Of a stretch of 7,936 nucleotides of DNA, positions 1-6,208 are shown one piece after another. Numbering within the stretch: position 1 is the first letter of the stretch; the number at the start of each line of letters is the position of its first letter. The notes beneath the pieces were generated by a model that was given only the letters and a program-made list of their open reading frames with translations, ran no database searches and was not told where the DNA came from. Where the stretch lies: contig DKXL01000053.1 of the NCBI GenBank assembly GCA_002493005.1, forward strand, positions 1 to 7,936, written 5' to 3'. Origin of the DNA: Ruminococcaceae bacterium UBA7127. Lineage in GTDB: Bacteria; Bacillota; Clostridia; Oscillospirales; Acutalibacteraceae. Made by a program: the position numbers and the translations under genes.

Positions 1-18
1 ATATATTATCAACTTTTA

Positions 19-49
19 CAGCACTGTCTTCGGATGGTGCTGTTTTTTT
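19..49 (+). terminator. Rho-independent terminator of an upstream gene
   Basis: Ten-base-pair stem (19-28 with 33-42, two G-U pairs) closed by a C(TTCG)G tetraloop and followed by seven T residues (43-49). It must end a + strand transcript that starts left of the window. Its stem resembles the one at 3771-3799, and both are followed by the same repeat. Confidence 0.9.
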
Positions 50-59
50 CTTTATAAAA

Positions 60-178
60 AACCTATAACATGGTCGGAAAAAAGTGATGATTTTAATCAA
101 CGCTATCTGCTCAAATTGTGAGCAACGTTACGCCGCCGAATTGTGGGCGAATTTACGCCGCTGCTCTTTTTGCGAGAA
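60..178 (+). repeat. Degenerate intergenic repeat, copy A
   Basis: This stretch aligns with 3812-3930. Shared blocks in the same order are GGTCGG (72-77), TGCTC (108-112), GCAACGT (122-128) and the 15-nt GCCGAATTGTGGGCG (135-149), then an ACGCnG and TTTTTG tail. The distance from GGTCGG to the 15-nt block is 63 nt here and 64 nt in copy B. It begins about 25 nt after the stem of the terminator at 19-49. No transposase is present, and the reading frame is not kept between copies. Confidence 0.7.
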
Positions 179-206
179 TATTTTGCCTTGAATTGAGCAA
201 TAAACA

Positions 207-235
207 TTTACAAAAGTGGCATAATAATGTAGAAT
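207..235 (+). promoter_or_regulatory. Sigma-A-type promoter of the YARHG lipoprotein gene
   Basis: The -35 box TTTACA (207-212) and -10 box TAGAAT (230-235) are separated by 17 nt. The predicted transcript start is near 242, giving a short leader that contains only the ribosome binding site AAGGAGG (249-255). Confidence 0.7.
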
Positions 236-262
236 AAAAATATATCAAAAGGAGGGATTTGA

Positions 263-1192
263 GTGAGAAAATTAATACCTATATTGTGTGTTATTCTTGC
301 GCTTCCGTTTATGTTTTGTTCGTGCTTCGATTCGGAAATTGAGGATATATCTCTGAGCAAAAGTAACGTAGAAATGACAGTCGGCGACGCTCTTACCCTC
401 AATGTGTCTGCCACACCCGACAGCGCTGAAATCAAAAAGCTAACGTGGACAACCTCCGATAATAATGTTGTCACCGTAGATGACGGCAAAATAAAGGGTA
501 AATCAGCAGGAACTGCTGTGATTACGGTAACAAGCGATAATGGTCTTGATGCTGTCTGTTCTGTTACGGTAAATGATAAAGAGATTGAAAAAATCAAGCT
601 GAGCGAGTCGTCAACATCGGTCAAAAAGGGAAGCAAAATACAACTTATCGCAAAAATTCAGCCTGCCGACGCACCGGGTGACGGAATAGTTTGGTCTTCT
701 GATAATGAAAGTGTAGCCACGGTTAATCAAGAGGGTTTCGTAACAGGAAAAGCGGTTGGTGTTGCCGATATAATTTGTCATGCACCAAACGGCAAGGAGG
801 CTGTCTGCTCTGTAATTGTAAAATCGGGCAAGCCAATCACACCGACAGGACCTACTGCTGCTACAATTCAACACAGTGTTGCTCCAACAGATGGTGAAAA
901 CGAGCCGACCGCTAAGGACAAAAACTCGGTAAACGATAACAATTACGGTGAGATTTTTCCTGAATCGTCTTCAAGAAAGCTGAGTGACAGCGAGATTGCC
1001 GGAATTTCATCCCAAAAGGCGCAGGATGCAATTAACGAAATTTTTGCACGCAACGGATATATTTTTAAAGATGATAAGCTAAGACAATATTATGAATCAA
1101 AGCCGTGGTACTCGCCTGATCCGAATTTTTCGCAGAGTAAGTTTAATGCGGCTGAAAGCTATAATGTTGCTCTGCTGTCAAAGTACAGATAA
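263..1192 (+). CDS. Lipoprotein with two BIG2 Ig-like domains and a YARHG domain
   Basis: A surface lipoprotein of 309 residues, role unknown. The start is GTG at 263, seven nt after a perfect AAGGAGG. The N-terminus is Met-Arg-Lys, a hydrophobic stretch (4-18) and a lipobox-like FCSC with Cys21 as the likely lipidated residue. Two bacterial Ig-like (BIG2) repeats follow, about 29-103 and 109-187. Both show the pattern of a hydrophobic first strand, a W-x-x-S-D-N core (TWTTSDNN, VWSSDNES), a V-x-x-G turn and a closing CSVxV strand. A Pro/Thr/Asn-rich linker (188-239) leads to a C-terminal YARHG domain (about 240-309), with FARNGYIF (261-268) in place of the Y-A-R-H-G signature, then PWY (281-283). 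The two Ig-like units probably act as a stalk presenting the YARHG domain outside the membrane. It stands alone, with its own promoter and terminator. Family calls are by motif recognition. Confidence 0.85.
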   Translation: MRKLIPILCVILALPFMFCSCFDSEIEDISLSKSNVEMTVGDALTLNVSATPDSAEIKKLTWTTSDNNVVTVDDGKIKGKSAGTAVITVTSDNGLDAVCSVTVNDKEIEKIKLSESSTSVKKGSKIQLIAKIQPADAPGDGIVWSSDNESVATVNQEGFVTGKAVGVADIICHAPNGKEAVCSVIVKSGKPITPTGPTAATIQHSVAPTDGENEPTAKDKNSVNDNNYGEIFPESSSRKLSDSEIAGISSQKAQDAINEIFARNGYIFKDDKLRQYYESKPWYSPDPNFSQSKFNAAESYNVALLSKYR

Positions 1193-1196
1193 ATAA

Positions 1197-1229
1197 AAAA
1201 GCTGCCGATAATCGTTATCGGCAACTTTT
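1197..1229. terminator. Bidirectional terminator between convergent genes
   Basis: The stem 1203-1211 pairs with 1215-1223 (loop TCG). It extends through one mismatch to pair the A run at 1197-1200 with the T run at 1226-1229. Read on + it ends in TTTT. Read on - the A6 run (1195-1200) gives six U residues, so it serves both the lipoprotein gene ending at 1192 and the AraC gene ending at 1232. Confidence 0.85.
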
Positions 1230-1231
1230 GG

Positions 1232-2071
1232 CTATCTGTTAAGAAGTCGTTTTTTATATTGTGCGGGAGTGCAGGTGTGAATCTTTTTGCACTGTGTAAT
1301 GAATGATTTAACATTTGCAAATCCATTTTCAAGAGCAGCGGTTGAAACAGTGGAATTTTTGCTAATCATATCCTGAATAGCATTTTCAAGACGAAGGTTT
1401 GCTAAATAATCAGAAAAACTAACCTGAGTAATGTTCTTGAAATACTTTGAAAAATATGATGGCGAAAGATTAACAACAGATGAAATCTCATTGAGCGAAA
1501 TCTCACGCTTAAAATTTTCGTTAATATAAGAAATTGCAATCTTTGCGTATGAAAAGTCTCGCTTTGGAATAACCAACGAATCCGAGGCGCGTTTAAAGCA
1601 CAGGCAGTATTTAAGCAGTAAATAGTAAATCTTGTTTATATTTGAAATATGGAGCAGTGTTGAATATTCGTCGTTTTTGCTATCAAGCACAGAAATATCG
1701 TTTAGAACAGAGATAAATTTTTCCTTGGTATCAGGAGATTTGCATATATCAAAAAATATATTGTCAATAGTTCTGCAAAAAGCCCTCATATATTCAAACG
1801 ACAGCTGAATAAAAATCAGCTTTGCGTTCATACCCTTGGCAGGTCTTACGAGGTGGACGTCTTCACTGTTAAACAAGAAACAGTCATTTTGTTTAACTAT
1901 AAAATTTTCTCCGTTATTGGAACATTCAGCCTGTCCCTCAACAACATAGACGAGCTCAGGTTCACGGTGCCAGTGAAGTTCGGTTTTGTGAGTGTCTGAC
2001 GAAAGGTTTAGATACATAATTTTTGCAGGAATATTTTTATCGTAATTTATAATTTCATATTTGTAATTCAA
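1232..2071 (-). CDS. AraC-family transcriptional regulator with cupin sensor domain
   Basis: A 279-residue DNA-binding regulator. The start codon is TTG (2071-2069), chosen because GGAGG (2084-2080) lies eight nt upstream and the next in-frame ATG is at residue 19 with no such site. The N-terminal half is an AraC-type cupin, with HWHREPELVYVVEG (33-46) and NDCFLFNSEDVHLVRP (62-77), the usual fold for binding a small ligand such as a sugar. The C-terminal half (about 175-275) carries two helix-turn-helix units. The first is ISLNEISSVVNLSPSYFSKY (191-210); the second lies about 240-263 and ends in TPAQYKKR (268-275). The second helix is less canonical (GFANVKSFITQCKK rather than GFxDxxYFxRxFKK). 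The gene is divergent from the other AraC gene and convergent with the lipoprotein gene. No transport or enzyme gene sits beside it on its strand within the window, so ligand and targets are unknown. Confidence 0.9.
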   Translation of the reverse strand: MNYKYEIINYDKNIPAKIMYLNLSSDTHKTELHWHREPELVYVVEGQAECSNNGENFIVKQNDCFLFNSEDVHLVRPAKGMNAKLIFIQLSFEYMRAFCRTIDNIFFDICKSPDTKEKFISVLNDISVLDSKNDEYSTLLHISNINKIYYLLLKYCLCFKRASDSLVIPKRDFSYAKIAISYINENFKREISLNEISSVVNLSPSYFSKYFKNITQVSFSDYLANLRLENAIQDMISKNSTVSTAALENGFANVKSFITQCKKIHTCTPAQYKKRLLNR

Positions 2072-2101
2072 AATATTGTCCTCCGTATTCAGAAAAATTA
2101 A

Positions 2102-2130
2102 TTGAAATTATAGTATAATTGTTGTATTAT
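2102..2130 (+). promoter_or_regulatory. Promoter of the second AraC gene, overlapping a divergent promoter
   Basis: On +, TTGAAA (2102-2107) and TATTAT (2125-2130) are 17 nt apart. Within the spacer, ATTATAGTATAAT (2107-2119) is a perfect 13-nt palindrome. Read leftwards it gives a TATAAT -10 box (2112-2107) that could drive the minus-strand AraC gene, although no good -35 box is visible for that one. Transcription of both regulators could be controlled from this spot. Confidence 0.5.
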
Positions 2131-2213
2131 TAATAGTAGTATAACTTGAATAAATGCTGAAATCTATGTAAAATTGCGTGAAAATTATAGACAAATGTTG
2201 TATGGAGAACATT

Positions 2214-3026
2214 ATGAAATATGATATAGAAAAAAATGCCGATTCCTTTCTCGTAACTTTTAGCGGGAAGTCATCTGCAACACAAAATAATAACGAAATA
2301 ACCGATTGGGGCAACCGTTACGGATTATTTTATGTTACCTGCGGAAGAGGCAAAGTATTGATTGATGATGTTGAGTATATAGTAGAGCAGGGACAATCGT
2401 TTTTGCTGTTTCCTCACACCAAAATCCTTTTATCGGTTTATAACGATGAGCCGTTTGAATACAAATGGGTTGAGTTTATGGGAAGTATTTTGTCATGGAT
2501 AATAAGTCAAACGCTTTTCAGCAGAAGTAATCCCGTTTTACCTGAGTTTCCCACCGAAGACATTGAACGTTACTTTGATTTCGATACAATTAACAGCAAC
2601 GCCTTGTACACAACAAGCAGAAATAACGGAAAATTTCTTGAACTGCTGTCATATTATCTTGAATACTTTCCATATACATTGGAAAAAGATGCCGATTATG
2701 TGTTAAGAGCGCGTGACTATATTCAGAGGAATTACTATAATACGGAATTATCTGTTCAGTCGGTGGCAGACTATATAAAGATTGACCGAACCTATCTTTA
2801 TCGGCTTTTTAAGCAGGTAACAGGGAAATCGGTTATTGAATACATCAACGAATGCCGTCTTTCAAAAGCGCGTATGATGCTGATTAATCGGTCAGTTTCA
2901 ATAAAAGATATTGCAAACAATGCAGGGTTTTCCGATCAAATGTATTTTTCACGCCTGTTCAAAAAACATACAGGAAAAACACCAAGCGAATATCGCAAAT
3001 CACTCAGAAACCATTACGGGGTTTAA
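2214..3026 (+). CDS. AraC-family transcriptional regulator (AraC_binding sensor)
   Basis: A 270-residue regulator starting at ATG 2214, six nt after GGAG (2204-2207). The in-frame GTG at 2178 and ATG at 2202 lack a ribosome binding site. The N-terminal sensor (about 20-90) has the AraC_binding pattern RYGLFYVTCGRGKVLIDD (35-52) and QGQSFLLFPH (59-68), then YKWVEF (83-88), typical of sugar-responsive members. The C-terminal DNA-binding region (about 165-265) has two helix-turn-helix units. The first is ELSVQSVADYIKIDRTYLYR (178-197). The second, SIKDIANNAGFSDQMYFSRL (229-248), is followed by FKKHTGKTPSEYR (249-261) and is nearly canonical. The flavin-reductase/rubredoxin gene follows 34 nt downstream on the same strand with no terminator between, so the two are probably cotranscribed. 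Whether this regulator controls that gene is inference. It shares the family architecture with the divergent neighbour but the sequences are not close. Confidence 0.92.
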   Translation: MKYDIEKNADSFLVTFSGKSSATQNNNEITDWGNRYGLFYVTCGRGKVLIDDVEYIVEQGQSFLLFPHTKILLSVYNDEPFEYKWVEFMGSILSWIISQTLFSRSNPVLPEFPTEDIERYFDFDTINSNALYTTSRNNGKFLELLSYYLEYFPYTLEKDADYVLRARDYIQRNYYNTELSVQSVADYIKIDRTYLYRLFKQVTGKSVIEYINECRLSKARMMLINRSVSIKDIANNAGFSDQMYFSRLFKKHTGKTPSEYRKSLRNHYGV

Positions 3027-3060
3027 CCGTATAAAAACTATATATTTATAAGGAGGCAAT

Positions 3061-3669
3061 ATGAACCAGAAAGCATTATTTAATGTAAACTGCGGAGTAT
3101 TTGTGCTAACCGCAGCGGAATCAGGAAAACAAAACGGCTGTATTATTAATACAGTTATGCAGGTAAGTCAGTCACCAACAAAAATTTCGGTCACGGTCAA
3201 TAAATCCAACCATACAGCGGATATGATTTTAAGGACAGGCAAATTTACGGTGAGCTGTATTGATGAAACAGCAAGTTTTGATTTATTTAAGAAATTTGGT
3301 TTTGTAAGCGGCAGAGATACTGACAAATTTGCGAACTTTGACGCATTCAAAGCAGCGCCAAACGGAATTAACTACATTACTCAAAGTACAAATGCGTATA
3401 TTTGCGCCAATGTTACAGATACTATTGATGTAGGAACACATTATATGTTTATTGCAGAGGTGACAGATGCCGAAATTCTGTCAGAAGCTCCGAGCGCATC
3501 ATATTCATACTACCACTCAAATATAAAACCCGCGCCGAATAAAAATAAATCAGAAAAATCGCGCTGGGTTTGCAAGATTTGCGGCTATGTATACGAGGGC
3601 GACGAACTGCCTGAGGATTTTGTTTGTCCTCTGTGCAAGCACCCGGCATCAGACTTTGAAAAAATATAA
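3061..3669 (+). CDS. Flavin reductase-rubredoxin fusion (high-molecular-weight rubredoxin-like)
   Basis: A 202-residue cytoplasmic electron carrier. Residues 1-155 form a flavin-reductase-like (FMN-binding split barrel) domain, with SPTKISVTVNKSNHTADMI (38-56) and GKFTVSCI (60-67) matching the family. Residues 168-202 form a rubredoxin: WVCKICGYVYEG (169-180) and FVCPLCK (187-193), giving Cys171, Cys174, Cys189 and Cys192 as the single-iron ligands. The Cys pairs are 14 residues apart, the short spacing of rubrerythrin-type rubredoxins, and the usual CPxCG is CPLCK. In Moorella a protein of this design (Hrb) passes electrons from NADH to the flavodiiron protein FprA, which reduces O2 or NO. 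The same role is likely here, but no flavodiiron gene lies in the window. The start follows AAGGAGG (3050-3056) by only four nt. It is probably cotranscribed with the AraC gene upstream. Confidence 0.9.
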   Translation: MNQKALFNVNCGVFVLTAAESGKQNGCIINTVMQVSQSPTKISVTVNKSNHTADMILRTGKFTVSCIDETASFDLFKKFGFVSGRDTDKFANFDAFKAAPNGINYITQSTNAYICANVTDTIDVGTHYMFIAEVTDAEILSEAPSASYSYYHSNIKPAPNKNKSEKSRWVCKICGYVYEGDELPEDFVCPLCKHPASDFEKI

Positions 3670-3770
3670 CTTTCGAAAACTATTCTGTAATCAATCCTGT
3701 TTGAGCTAAATTTCAGGGATGATTTCAAATCAGCTAACTATTAATTATCTATTAAAAAATTAATCTGTAG

Positions 3771-3804
3771 AGCGCTGCATCGATATCTGATGCGGCGCTA
3801 TTTT
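3771..3804 (+). terminator. Rho-independent terminator after the flavoprotein gene
   Basis: An eleven-base-pair stem (3771-3781 with 3789-3799, one G-U pair) has a 7-nt loop and is followed by ATTTTACTTT. It lies about 100 nt after the stop codon. The stem is similar to that at 19-42, with a compensatory change (AGCAC/GTGCT there, AGCGC/GCGCT here). Confidence 0.85.
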
Positions 3805-3811
3805 ACTTTAT

Positions 3812-3930
3812 TGAAAAATGCTCGAAAACGGTCGGGCGGAGAAGTGTAGATACTATCAAGCTGTCTGCTCGAAAATGGATGCAACGTCACGTTGCCGAAT
3901 TGTGGGCGGTATAACGCTGTTTTTGGTGTT
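3812..3930 (+). repeat. Degenerate intergenic repeat, copy B
   Basis: This copy aligns over its length with copy A (60-178) and, in its first part, with copy C (6209-6262). It holds GCTCG (3820-3824), AACGGTCGG (3827-3835), TGCTC (3866-3870), GCAACGT (3881-3887) and the 15-nt GCCGAATTGTGGGCG (3894-3908). AACGGTCGG starts 28 nt after the terminator stem, exactly as in copy C. A 67-codon open frame (3818-4021) crosses it but has no ribosome binding site and runs on into AT-rich non-coding sequence. I do not regard it as a gene. Confidence 0.7.
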
Positions 3931-4195
3931 GTGGTTTAGTAAAAAAACTTATTATTCTACAGCAAAGCTGATAAAAATAACGATGAAAAAACAAGAAAGC
4001 AAAGACAATTTAGCAATATAATAAATTATTACAAAAGCGTTACAAAATGGCTACAAAATGATTAAAATGATTTTCTTGCAAATTGCATATATTTTTGCAG
4101 GATTTTATGAAGCATAGTCCTAATAAATAATGCTAAAATAGAAAATTATTGCCGAATTATCGTCAATATGTACAAAAATCACACTTGTAATTAGT
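3931..4195. other. AT-rich non-coding stretch upstream of the 3D-domain gene
   Basis: No open frame with a ribosome binding site is visible on either strand. It holds the four-unit direct repeat at 4028-4066 described separately and a lone TGTAAT half-site (4186-4191) next to the -35 box. I see nothing else that can be supported. Confidence 0.6.
4028..4066 (-). promoter_or_regulatory. WalR (YycF)-like box: four hexamers at 11-nt period
   Basis: ATTACA (4028-4033), GTTACA (4039-4044), GCTACA (4050-4055) and ATTAAA (4061-4066) are each separated by exactly five nt. On the minus strand the first two read TGTAAC-N5-TGTAAT, a full match to the known WalR consensus TGTWAH-N5-TGTWAH. The third has one mismatch and the fourth is weaker. 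The 11-nt direct-repeat layout also suits PhoP, but PhoP hexamers (TTHACA) fit less well. The array lies about 165 nt upstream of the predicted transcript start of a cell-wall gene of the kind WalR controls. Binding is inferred. Confidence 0.5.
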
Positions 4196-4224
4196 TTGAC
4201 ATAACCAAAAGCTGAGTCTATAAT
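4196..4224 (+). promoter_or_regulatory. Perfect consensus sigma-A promoter of the 3D-domain gene
   Basis: TTGACA (4196-4201) and TATAAT (4219-4224) are separated by 17 nt, an exact consensus. The transcript should start near 4231. The ATG at 4223 overlaps the -10 box, so it cannot be the translation start. Confidence 0.92.
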
Positions 4225-4233
4225 GTGCCAAAG

Positions 4234-4255
4234 TACCGAGCAATACGGCTTGGTA
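4234..4255 (+). promoter_or_regulatory. Hairpin at the 5' end of the 3D-domain mRNA
   Basis: The arms 4234-4241 and 4248-4255 form an eight-base-pair stem (one G-U pair) with a 6-nt loop, only about three nt from the predicted transcript start. It has no T run, so it is not a terminator. It is placed like the 5' hairpins that stabilise some mRNAs. The whole leader is about 70 nt, too short for the c-di-AMP riboswitch often found before wall-lytic genes of this kind. Confidence 0.5.
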
Positions 4256-4300
4256 TATGAAGGTTATGAAAAAAATTTGCATAGTAAAGGAGTTGTACAT

Positions 4301-5464
4301 ATGCATACTACAAATGATAATTTTAGAATTGTTCGTTCGGGTGTTGCTTTCGTTCTTGCGGCGGCAATTATTTTTGGATCAGTGTTTACAGTTGCGGCGG
4401 CGGCTCAGAATAACGACAATACAGCGCTTAACAATTCAAACAACATTGAAAAACCGATTGAGATTGAAATGGCAAACGGTGATATTGCAGTTGCAGAGTT
4501 TACCGATGCAGAGTTTAAAACAGACATCATAAAGGCAAAAGAAATTATTCTTGATTATTACGGTGATGTTAAAACAATCGGCATTGCAAGAGGTACGGTT
4601 GCAGATGTGCTCAGTAAGGCAAACATTTCACTTGACAAAAAGCAGGTGGTTGAGCCTGTAATGTCTACAGAAATAAAAAGTAATATGACTGTTTCGGTAT
4701 ATGACGGCAAGAAGATTACAGTTAATGCCGACGGCAAAAAGAACACTGAGTATGTTCCTCACGGTAAGGTTGTTGATGTTTTAAACAGTCTTGGCTATCT
4801 TGTTGACGATAACGATATTGTAAACGCAGACAAAAACAGTGACATTTGGGATGCTGACAGCATTACGATAAAACGTGTTGACTTTGGAGAAGAAACCGTT
4901 ACAGAAACCATCGATTACGAAACAACAAGCGATACTTCAGACAAGGTTGAACTTGGTGCCACAAAAGTCGGTACAAAGGGTATTGAGGGCAAAAAGCTTG
5001 TAAAAAGAGCATGTAAGTACATAGACGGCAAAAAGGTTTCGGACAAAATCATCGACAGCAAAACTATTAAAAAGCCGGTGAATGAGGTTATTCTCGTTGG
5101 TACAAAGGGCGCTTCTGTAAATGGCGGCGCAGGTACTTTTACGGATATGTACGGTAATGAAATTGCTTATTCAAGAGTACATACAGGTTCGGGAACAGCC
5201 TATACTGCTCCGGCAGGTGCAGGCACTGCAACAGGTGTTCCTGCCTACCATGGCGGTGTTGCTGTGAATCCTAACATTATTCCTTACGGTTCAAAGCTTT
5301 ATATTGAGTCGACAGACGGAAGCTTTGTTTACGGTTATGCAACTGCTGTTGATACCGGCGGTGCGCTTATGGACGGTTCTGCCATTGTTGATTGCTTTTA
5401 CAATACTTATGACGAATGTGTTAATTTTGGCAGAAGAGATGTCAATGTTTATGTAATTGGATAA
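4301..5464 (+). CDS. Secreted DUF348-G5-3D cell-wall protein (YabE/Rpf-like)
   Basis: A 387-residue exported protein, probably acting on peptidoglycan. The start ATG 4301 is set by AAAGGAG (4286-4292) eight nt upstream; the frame is open to 4223, but that lies inside the -10 box. Residues 1-35 are a signal peptide with an Ala-rich end (VAAAAQ). DUF348-type ubiquitin-like modules follow: a degenerate one (about 52-125) and a clear one (about 127-191, VSVYDGKKITVNADGKK). A G5 domain, a wall or sugar-binding module, spans about 192-269. The C-terminal 3D domain (about 315-387) has IPYGSKLYIES (327-337), VDTGGALMDG (350-359), Asp364 and FGRRDVNVYV (376-385). Asp351 and Asp364 align with conserved acidic residues of the family, which is related to the lytic transglycosylase MltA barrel. 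YabE, YocH and Sps proteins of Firmicutes share this domain. No lysozyme-like Rpf domain is present. It has its own promoter and terminator and probably WalR-like control. Confidence 0.92.
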   Translation: MHTTNDNFRIVRSGVAFVLAAAIIFGSVFTVAAAAQNNDNTALNNSNNIEKPIEIEMANGDIAVAEFTDAEFKTDIIKAKEIILDYYGDVKTIGIARGTVADVLSKANISLDKKQVVEPVMSTEIKSNMTVSVYDGKKITVNADGKKNTEYVPHGKVVDVLNSLGYLVDDNDIVNADKNSDIWDADSITIKRVDFGEETVTETIDYETTSDTSDKVELGATKVGTKGIEGKKLVKRACKYIDGKKVSDKIIDSKTIKKPVNEVILVGTKGASVNGGAGTFTDMYGNEIAYSRVHTGSGTAYTAPAGAGTATGVPAYHGGVAVNPNIIPYGSKLYIESTDGSFVYGYATAVDTGGALMDGSAIVDCFYNTYDECVNFGRRDVNVYVIG

Positions 5465-5470
5465 ATTTTT

Positions 5471-5496
5471 AAGGGCAAGTGTTACACTTGCCCTTT
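5471..5496 (+). terminator. Hairpin terminator of the 3D-domain gene
   Basis: A perfect eleven-base-pair stem (5471-5481 with 5485-5495) has loop TTA and starts six nt after the stop codon. The trailing T run is short (TTT then GATG), so termination may be less than complete. Confidence 0.8.
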
Positions 5497-5515
5497 GATG
5501 TTGCTGAAATAAATA

Positions 5516-5544
5516 TTGATTTATTGTATCTGATGCGTTATAAT
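5516..5544 (+). promoter_or_regulatory. Sigma-A-type promoter of the small lipoprotein gene
   Basis: TTGATT (5516-5521) and TATAAT (5539-5544) are separated by 17 nt. The predicted transcript start is near 5551, 38 nt before the start codon. Confidence 0.8.
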
Positions 5545-5588
5545 ATAAAATAACTTAAAAATTAACAAATCCTGAAAGGACTTATATT

Positions 5589-6158
5589 ATGAAAAAGATT
5601 TTAGCAGCAATATTATGTGCAGGACTTATCGCTGTTACGACTGCCGGTTGTGGCTATACTGATGCACTTGCCGAGGCAAAGCGTGCACAGAATACAACTT
5701 CTGCGGCGCAGGAGAGTCAGCAGGAAACAAAACCAAAAGAAATCAAGTCAACAGACTACAAAAATAATCTTGATGGTTTAGTTGATTATTTTGCAAAAAA
5801 GGAATATATCAACAAGGAAGAGAAAAATGTTATCGAGATGGATGCTGCAAGTATCGGCGCCAAGCAGGGTAAAAAATTCTCTACTACTTATGACGGCAAG
5901 AACATCAGCATTGAGTTGTATGAGTACGACACAGAAAAGCTCAACGATACCGCAAAAAAGATTCTTAACGAAATAGAGTCGAACGGAACGTTCAGTGTTT
6001 ATAATCTGCCGGCTGTCCCCGGATATATTTCAGATAACGGAAAGTTTATGATGGTTTATACAGACGCAAGCATCAGTAAGGATAACCCTGATAAGACGGC
6101 TGCTAATTATGAGCATCGTGATGCGGTTATAAAAGATTTTAAAGCGTTTAATAAATAA
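5589..6158 (+). CDS. Small lipoprotein of unknown family
   Basis: A 189-residue predicted lipoprotein that I do not recognise. The start is ATG 5589 with AAAGGA (5575-5580) eight nt upstream. The signal peptide MKKILAAILCAGLIAVTTAG ends in a typical lipobox TAGC with Cys21 as the lipid anchor. Residues 28-55 are a Gln/Thr/Lys-rich linker. The folded part (about 56-189) starts with a helix (LDGLVDYFAKKEYI). It continues with GAKQGKKFSTTYDGKNISIELYEYD and later a stretch of small and aromatic residues (NLPAVPGYISDNGKFMMVYTD) and a Lys-rich end. It has no cysteine beyond Cys10 and Cys21 and no recognisable catalytic motif. It probably sits on the outer face of the membrane. It has its own promoter and terminator. 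Its neighbour, the 3D-domain wall protein, is also exported, but a functional link is only a guess. Confidence 0.8.
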   Translation: MKKILAAILCAGLIAVTTAGCGYTDALAEAKRAQNTTSAAQESQQETKPKEIKSTDYKNNLDGLVDYFAKKEYINKEEKNVIEMDAASIGAKQGKKFSTTYDGKNISIELYEYDTEKLNDTAKKILNEIESNGTFSVYNLPAVPGYISDNGKFMMVYTDASISKDNPDKTAANYEHRDAVIKDFKAFNK

Positions 6159-6174
6159 TACTTGTTTGCATAAT

Positions 6175-6201
6175 AAAAAGCCCGACATCGGTCGGGTTTT
6201 T
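6175..6201. terminator. Rho-independent terminator after the small lipoprotein gene
   Basis: CCCGAC (6181-6186) pairs with GTCGGG (6191-6196) around the loop ATCG, followed by TTTTT (6197-6201). The A run at 6175-6179 means it could also stop minus-strand transcription from the membrane-protein gene that ends at 6288. Confidence 0.88.
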
Positions 6202-6208
6202 ATGTTTG

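Noticed and set aside
84..191. Micro-frame of about 35 codons in repeat copy A with two CxxC motifs (CSNC, CSFC)
   Set aside because: It looks like a tiny zinc finger, but it lies within the repeat. Copy B is shifted by one nt so the frame is not kept, and there is no clear ribosome binding site.
3030..3050. AT-only inverted repeat (TATAAA/TTTATA) between the AraC gene and the flavoprotein gene
   Set aside because: It is too weak to be a terminator and has no T run. It overlaps the region just before the ribosome binding site and does not argue against cotranscription.
3720..3732. Perfect palindrome TGATTTCAAATCA after the flavoprotein gene
   Set aside because: It is short, AT-rich and isolated between a stop codon and a terminator, and can be expected by chance.
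3818..4021. 67-codon open frame on + strand over repeat copy B
   Set aside because: It has no ribosome binding site or promoter, starts within the repeat, and runs into AT-rich sequence containing the WalR-like array.
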